Source of the DNA: Oscillospiraceae bacterium
GTDB taxonomy: Bacteria; Bacillota_A; Clostridia; Oscillospirales; JAAYXM01
NCBI GenBank assembly: GCA_017408185.1
Contig: JAFQVE010000383.1
Location: 1-16,711 of the forward strand
Direction: 5' to 3'
DNA: 16,711 nucleotides
Shown here: in pieces, positions 14,718 to 16,711 of the stretch
How the letters are laid out: each line of letters begins with the position of its first letter
Numbering within the stretch: the stretch's first letter is position 1
The notes under the pieces: generated by a model
The model's database searches: none
Told to the model about the DNA's origin: nothing
What the model saw: only the letters and a program-made list of their open reading frames with translations
Position numbers and translations under genes: made by a program

Positions 14718-16529
14718 TTATTCAAAGTCAAACGAAATTACAGGGATTTTTTCATACTCGCCCCATGTGCTTTTCGGAATAAGAATAAGCTTATTGAAGG
14801 TCTTATTTATATTTACGTGATATGCGCGCTTGCGGTTGTTTGTTACGTTGAGAAGCTCATATCTTACCCCGTCAAGCTCGCCGAAAAGCGCAAACTCTTT
14901 ACAGAGCGTTTTCGGCATATGCATTACAGGGCTGTCAAGCGGCGTGTTGGCGCGGGTTATATGATTTCTCTCAACGCGCCCGCCCGGAAGCGTTTCACGG
15001 TTTAAGTCACTGCAAAACACTATATGTGCAGACAATATTCTACGGGCATCAAAGGAATAAATTATCTCTTCATTGCGTGATGCGAAATAGGAGCAATTGT
15101 CTTTGGTAGTGTTATATACAGCGTGTGCTCTGTCCTGACCGTTTCTTATAACATCATTTCTTATGTTAAGCTGTGCAACCTTACACGCCGGTGATATGCT
15201 GCGCCTCCTTGACGGCAGGAAGCAATCCTCATCAAGAAGCTTTTTCTGCAAAAGCCTGATGTTATCCTTATAAACGCCGTGCGGTGTTGTGCCGCTCAAC
15301 ACAGCTATCGCCGCGGCTTTTCCCACCGCCTCGCCGAGAAGGGCGCACGTTGCCATAACTCTTATACTGCTCATTGCCATATGCGTCATACTTATATTTC
15401 GCCCTGCAAAGAAAAGGTTTTCAACGTTCTTTGAATACAATGCACGGTACGGGATGGAATAGGGGGCCGGGGTCTGTATATCTGTATTGGGCACTCCTCT
15501 GTGGTAAAAGCCGCCGGGATAATGGTCATCAATCGGCCAGCCGCCGAAGGCAACTTCATCATCAAACACTCTCCCGCCCGATATATCCCGCTGCGTTATC
15601 ATATATTCGCCGCACATCCTGCGCGATTCGCGCTTTCCGGGAAGAAAGCCGAGAAAATCAAGCTCCCAGTTTTCGCTTTTGAAATTGCCTGAATTTTTTA
15701 TATAATCCCACGTTCCGGTTGCAAGCCCCAAAAGCTCATCCCTTATTTCTTCCGTATCGGCGATGGAGTCGCGGTCACCGCCAAGCTCAAGATACCAGAA
15801 ATTTTCGGCGGGATCATATATATCCGGAGCGCTGTTCTCCCAGACCTTATCCGGCGCTCTGTTCTCAAAATCCTTCTCAGAAAGCTCGGTACTCCACTCC
15901 GGCGCAATATACTTCACTTTCCGATGCGTCTCACGCCCCTGAAGCAGACACGACATTCCCATCGTCATATTATCCGGCTCTGTTAGCGCGGTATCCTCAC
16001 CGAACTCATCTTTTGCCTCACGCCCTATGCGGAATTTTGCACCCGTGAGCGGGGCAAGAATGCTATCTCCGGAGCTGTCGCAGAAGAATTTTGCCGTAAC
16101 CTCAAAGAAGCACTGTGTTGTCATCTGATATCCGGTTACGGAATTTATGCGAATATTCCTTCCGTCAGGATATTCGCCCTTTGATACATCCGCATCCATA
16201 CACGTGCAGTTAAGAAGAAGCGTAATGTTTTTTTCACGGCGCACAAAGTCGTATAAAATCGTGTCCCAGACAGCAAAGCTTTTTGTCGGGTTGCGATACA
16301 GGCTCTCTAAATATATCTCTTCAAGAATGCCGGTTTCGCGGTTATCCTTTCCCTTTGCATGGCTTATCCACATACGGATTTCCGAGGATGCATTTCCGCC
16401 AAGCACCGGACGCTCGTGCATAAGAACAACCTTTATTCCCTCACGAGCCGCCGAAATTGCAGCGCACAGTCCTGCCATTCCTCCGCCGACCACGCATAAG
16501 CCACATTCTATCTTTTTCTTTTTAAGCAT
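14718..16529 (-). CDS. FAD-dependent oxidoreductase (FAD_oxidored type)
   Basis: 603 residues from the ATG at 16529 (MLKKKKIECGLCVVGGG). An in-frame ATG 39 bp further upstream lies within the predicted promoter, and only the 16529 start has a ribosome site (GGAGGGG). The N-terminal Rossmann fold has GGGMAG (15-20) and an acidic end VVLMHE, then GGNASSEIRMWISHA, a substrate-domain region (HYPGGFYHRGVPNTD), and the second FAD motif FFAGRNISMTHMAMSSIRVMATCALLGEAVGKAAA. About 160 residues follow, rich in beta strand, possibly a separate domain. Proteins of this type (PF12831) often sit in carbohydrate-use loci but their substrates are mostly unknown. No signal peptide was seen, so it is cytoplasmic. 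The shared motif upstream ties it to the lyase operon. Confidence 0.88.
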   Translation of the reverse strand: MLKKKKIECGLCVVGGGMAGLCAAISAAREGIKVVLMHERPVLGGNASSEIRMWISHAKGKDNRETGILEEIYLESLYRNPTKSFAVWDTILYDFVRREKNITLLLNCTCMDADVSKGEYPDGRNIRINSVTGYQMTTQCFFEVTAKFFCDSSGDSILAPLTGAKFRIGREAKDEFGEDTALTEPDNMTMGMSCLLQGRETHRKVKYIAPEWSTELSEKDFENRAPDKVWENSAPDIYDPAENFWYLELGGDRDSIADTEEIRDELLGLATGTWDYIKNSGNFKSENWELDFLGFLPGKRESRRMCGEYMITQRDISGGRVFDDEVAFGGWPIDDHYPGGFYHRGVPNTDIQTPAPYSIPYRALYSKNVENLFFAGRNISMTHMAMSSIRVMATCALLGEAVGKAAAIAVLSGTTPHGVYKDNIRLLQKKLLDEDCFLPSRRRSISPACKVAQLNIRNDVIRNGQDRAHAVYNTTKDNCSYFASRNEEIIYSFDARRILSAHIVFCSDLNRETLPGGRVERNHITRANTPLDSPVMHMPKTLCKEFALFGELDGVRYELLNVTNNRKRAYHVNINKTFNKLILIPKSTWGEYEKIPVISFDFE

Positions 16530-16554
16530 ATTTCCCCTCCGCTCTTTTTTACTA

Positions 16555-16607
16555 ATTTTACAACGCATCGGCGTTTTACTTCAAACAAAAGTGTTTACAA
16601 ATCGGAT
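16555..16607 (-). promoter_or_regulatory. Promoter of the oxidoreductase gene with motif copy 3
   Basis: Minus strand: -35 TTGAAG (16579-16584), 18-bp spacer, -10 TAAAAT (16555-16560). The motif covers 16580-16607 and differs from copy 1 at one base (GTAAACA for GTAAACG). An inverted fourth copy at 16674-16701 belongs to the palindrome arm. Confidence 0.72.
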
Positions 16608-16711
16608 TTTCATACAAAAAACGCCGCCGCAAGGATGAAGCTTCATCCTTGCGGCGGCGTTTTTTGTATGAAAATCCGATTTGTAAACACTTTTGTTTGA
16701 AGTAAAACGCC
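16570..16711. repeat. 142-bp perfect palindrome at the right edge
   Basis: Positions 16570-16640 are the exact reverse complement of 16641-16711, centred on GAAG|CTTC. Each arm holds the 28-bp motif and a -35 element; the core is a GC-rich stem. It ends exactly at the window edge, so its true length is not known. It may be a real inverted duplication or an assembly fold-back. Confidence 0.9.
16616..16665. terminator. Bidirectional terminator-like core of the palindrome
   Basis: A-run (16616-16621), then CGCCGCCGCAAGGATGAAG and its exact complement, then a T-run (16660-16665). This is a strong intrinsic terminator in either direction and could end a gene lying beyond the right edge. It would insulate the oxidoreductase promoter. 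Confidence 0.6.

Noticed and set aside
16530..16568. Longer start for the oxidoreductase at 16568
   Set aside because: It overlaps the predicted -10 box and has no ribosome site; the ATG at 16529 has GGAGGGG and starts just before the FAD motif.
16147..16638. Plus-strand frame of 163 residues over the oxidoreductase start
   Set aside because: Antisense to a well-supported gene and low-complexity in composition.

Overview
The window looks like a piece of a low-to-mid-GC Gram-positive Clostridia genome, probably a gut or rumen polysaccharide degrader. The evidence is S-layer homology (SLH) cell-wall anchoring domains, a lipoprotein solute-binding protein, strong AGGAGG-type ribosome binding sites, sigma-A-like promoters, and short palindromic repeats of the sort that litter gut Clostridia genomes. 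The species cannot be named from the sequence alone. Both ends of the window fall inside repeats (a short palindromic element on the left, a 142-bp perfect palindrome on the right), so it may be a complete metagenomic contig.

Layout. Positions 1-6735 (minus strand) are one continuous reading frame that runs off the left edge: a giant secreted heparinase II/III-like polysaccharide lyase of at least 2245 residues, with Ig-like and carbohydrate-binding-like domains and C-terminal SLH domains. Upstream of it in the same probable operon (6809-9376, minus) is an 855-residue secreted multidomain protein whose two repeat modules are related to the N-terminus of the lyase. Divergent to these is an AraC-family regulator (9647-10591, plus). 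Then comes a type III (CptIN/ToxIN-like) toxin-antitoxin module (about 10784-11440, plus): promoter, two pseudoknot-like RNA repeats, attenuating terminator and endoribonuclease toxin. A decayed copy of an AraC 3' end follows (11477-11535), then a minus-strand AAA ATPase of the DUF4143 type (11638-12936). The right third holds a lipoprotein extracellular solute-binding protein (13111-14622, minus) and an FAD-dependent oxidoreductase (14718-16529, minus).

How it fits together. A 28-bp motif occurs almost unchanged in front of the 855-residue protein gene (and so the lyase operon), the solute-binding protein gene and the oxidoreductase gene. Each time it abuts the -35 element of a promoter with a TAAAAT -10 box 17-18 bp away. 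This is the geometry expected of an AraC-type activator site overlapping -35, and an AraC-type regulator is encoded in the middle. The reading is a locally controlled polysaccharide utilisation regulon: surface-anchored lyase plus companion protein, substrate capture by the lipoprotein, and an oxidoreductase of unknown substrate. The toxin-antitoxin module and the ATPase, which lack the motif and have their own promoters, appear to be an accessory insert in this locus.
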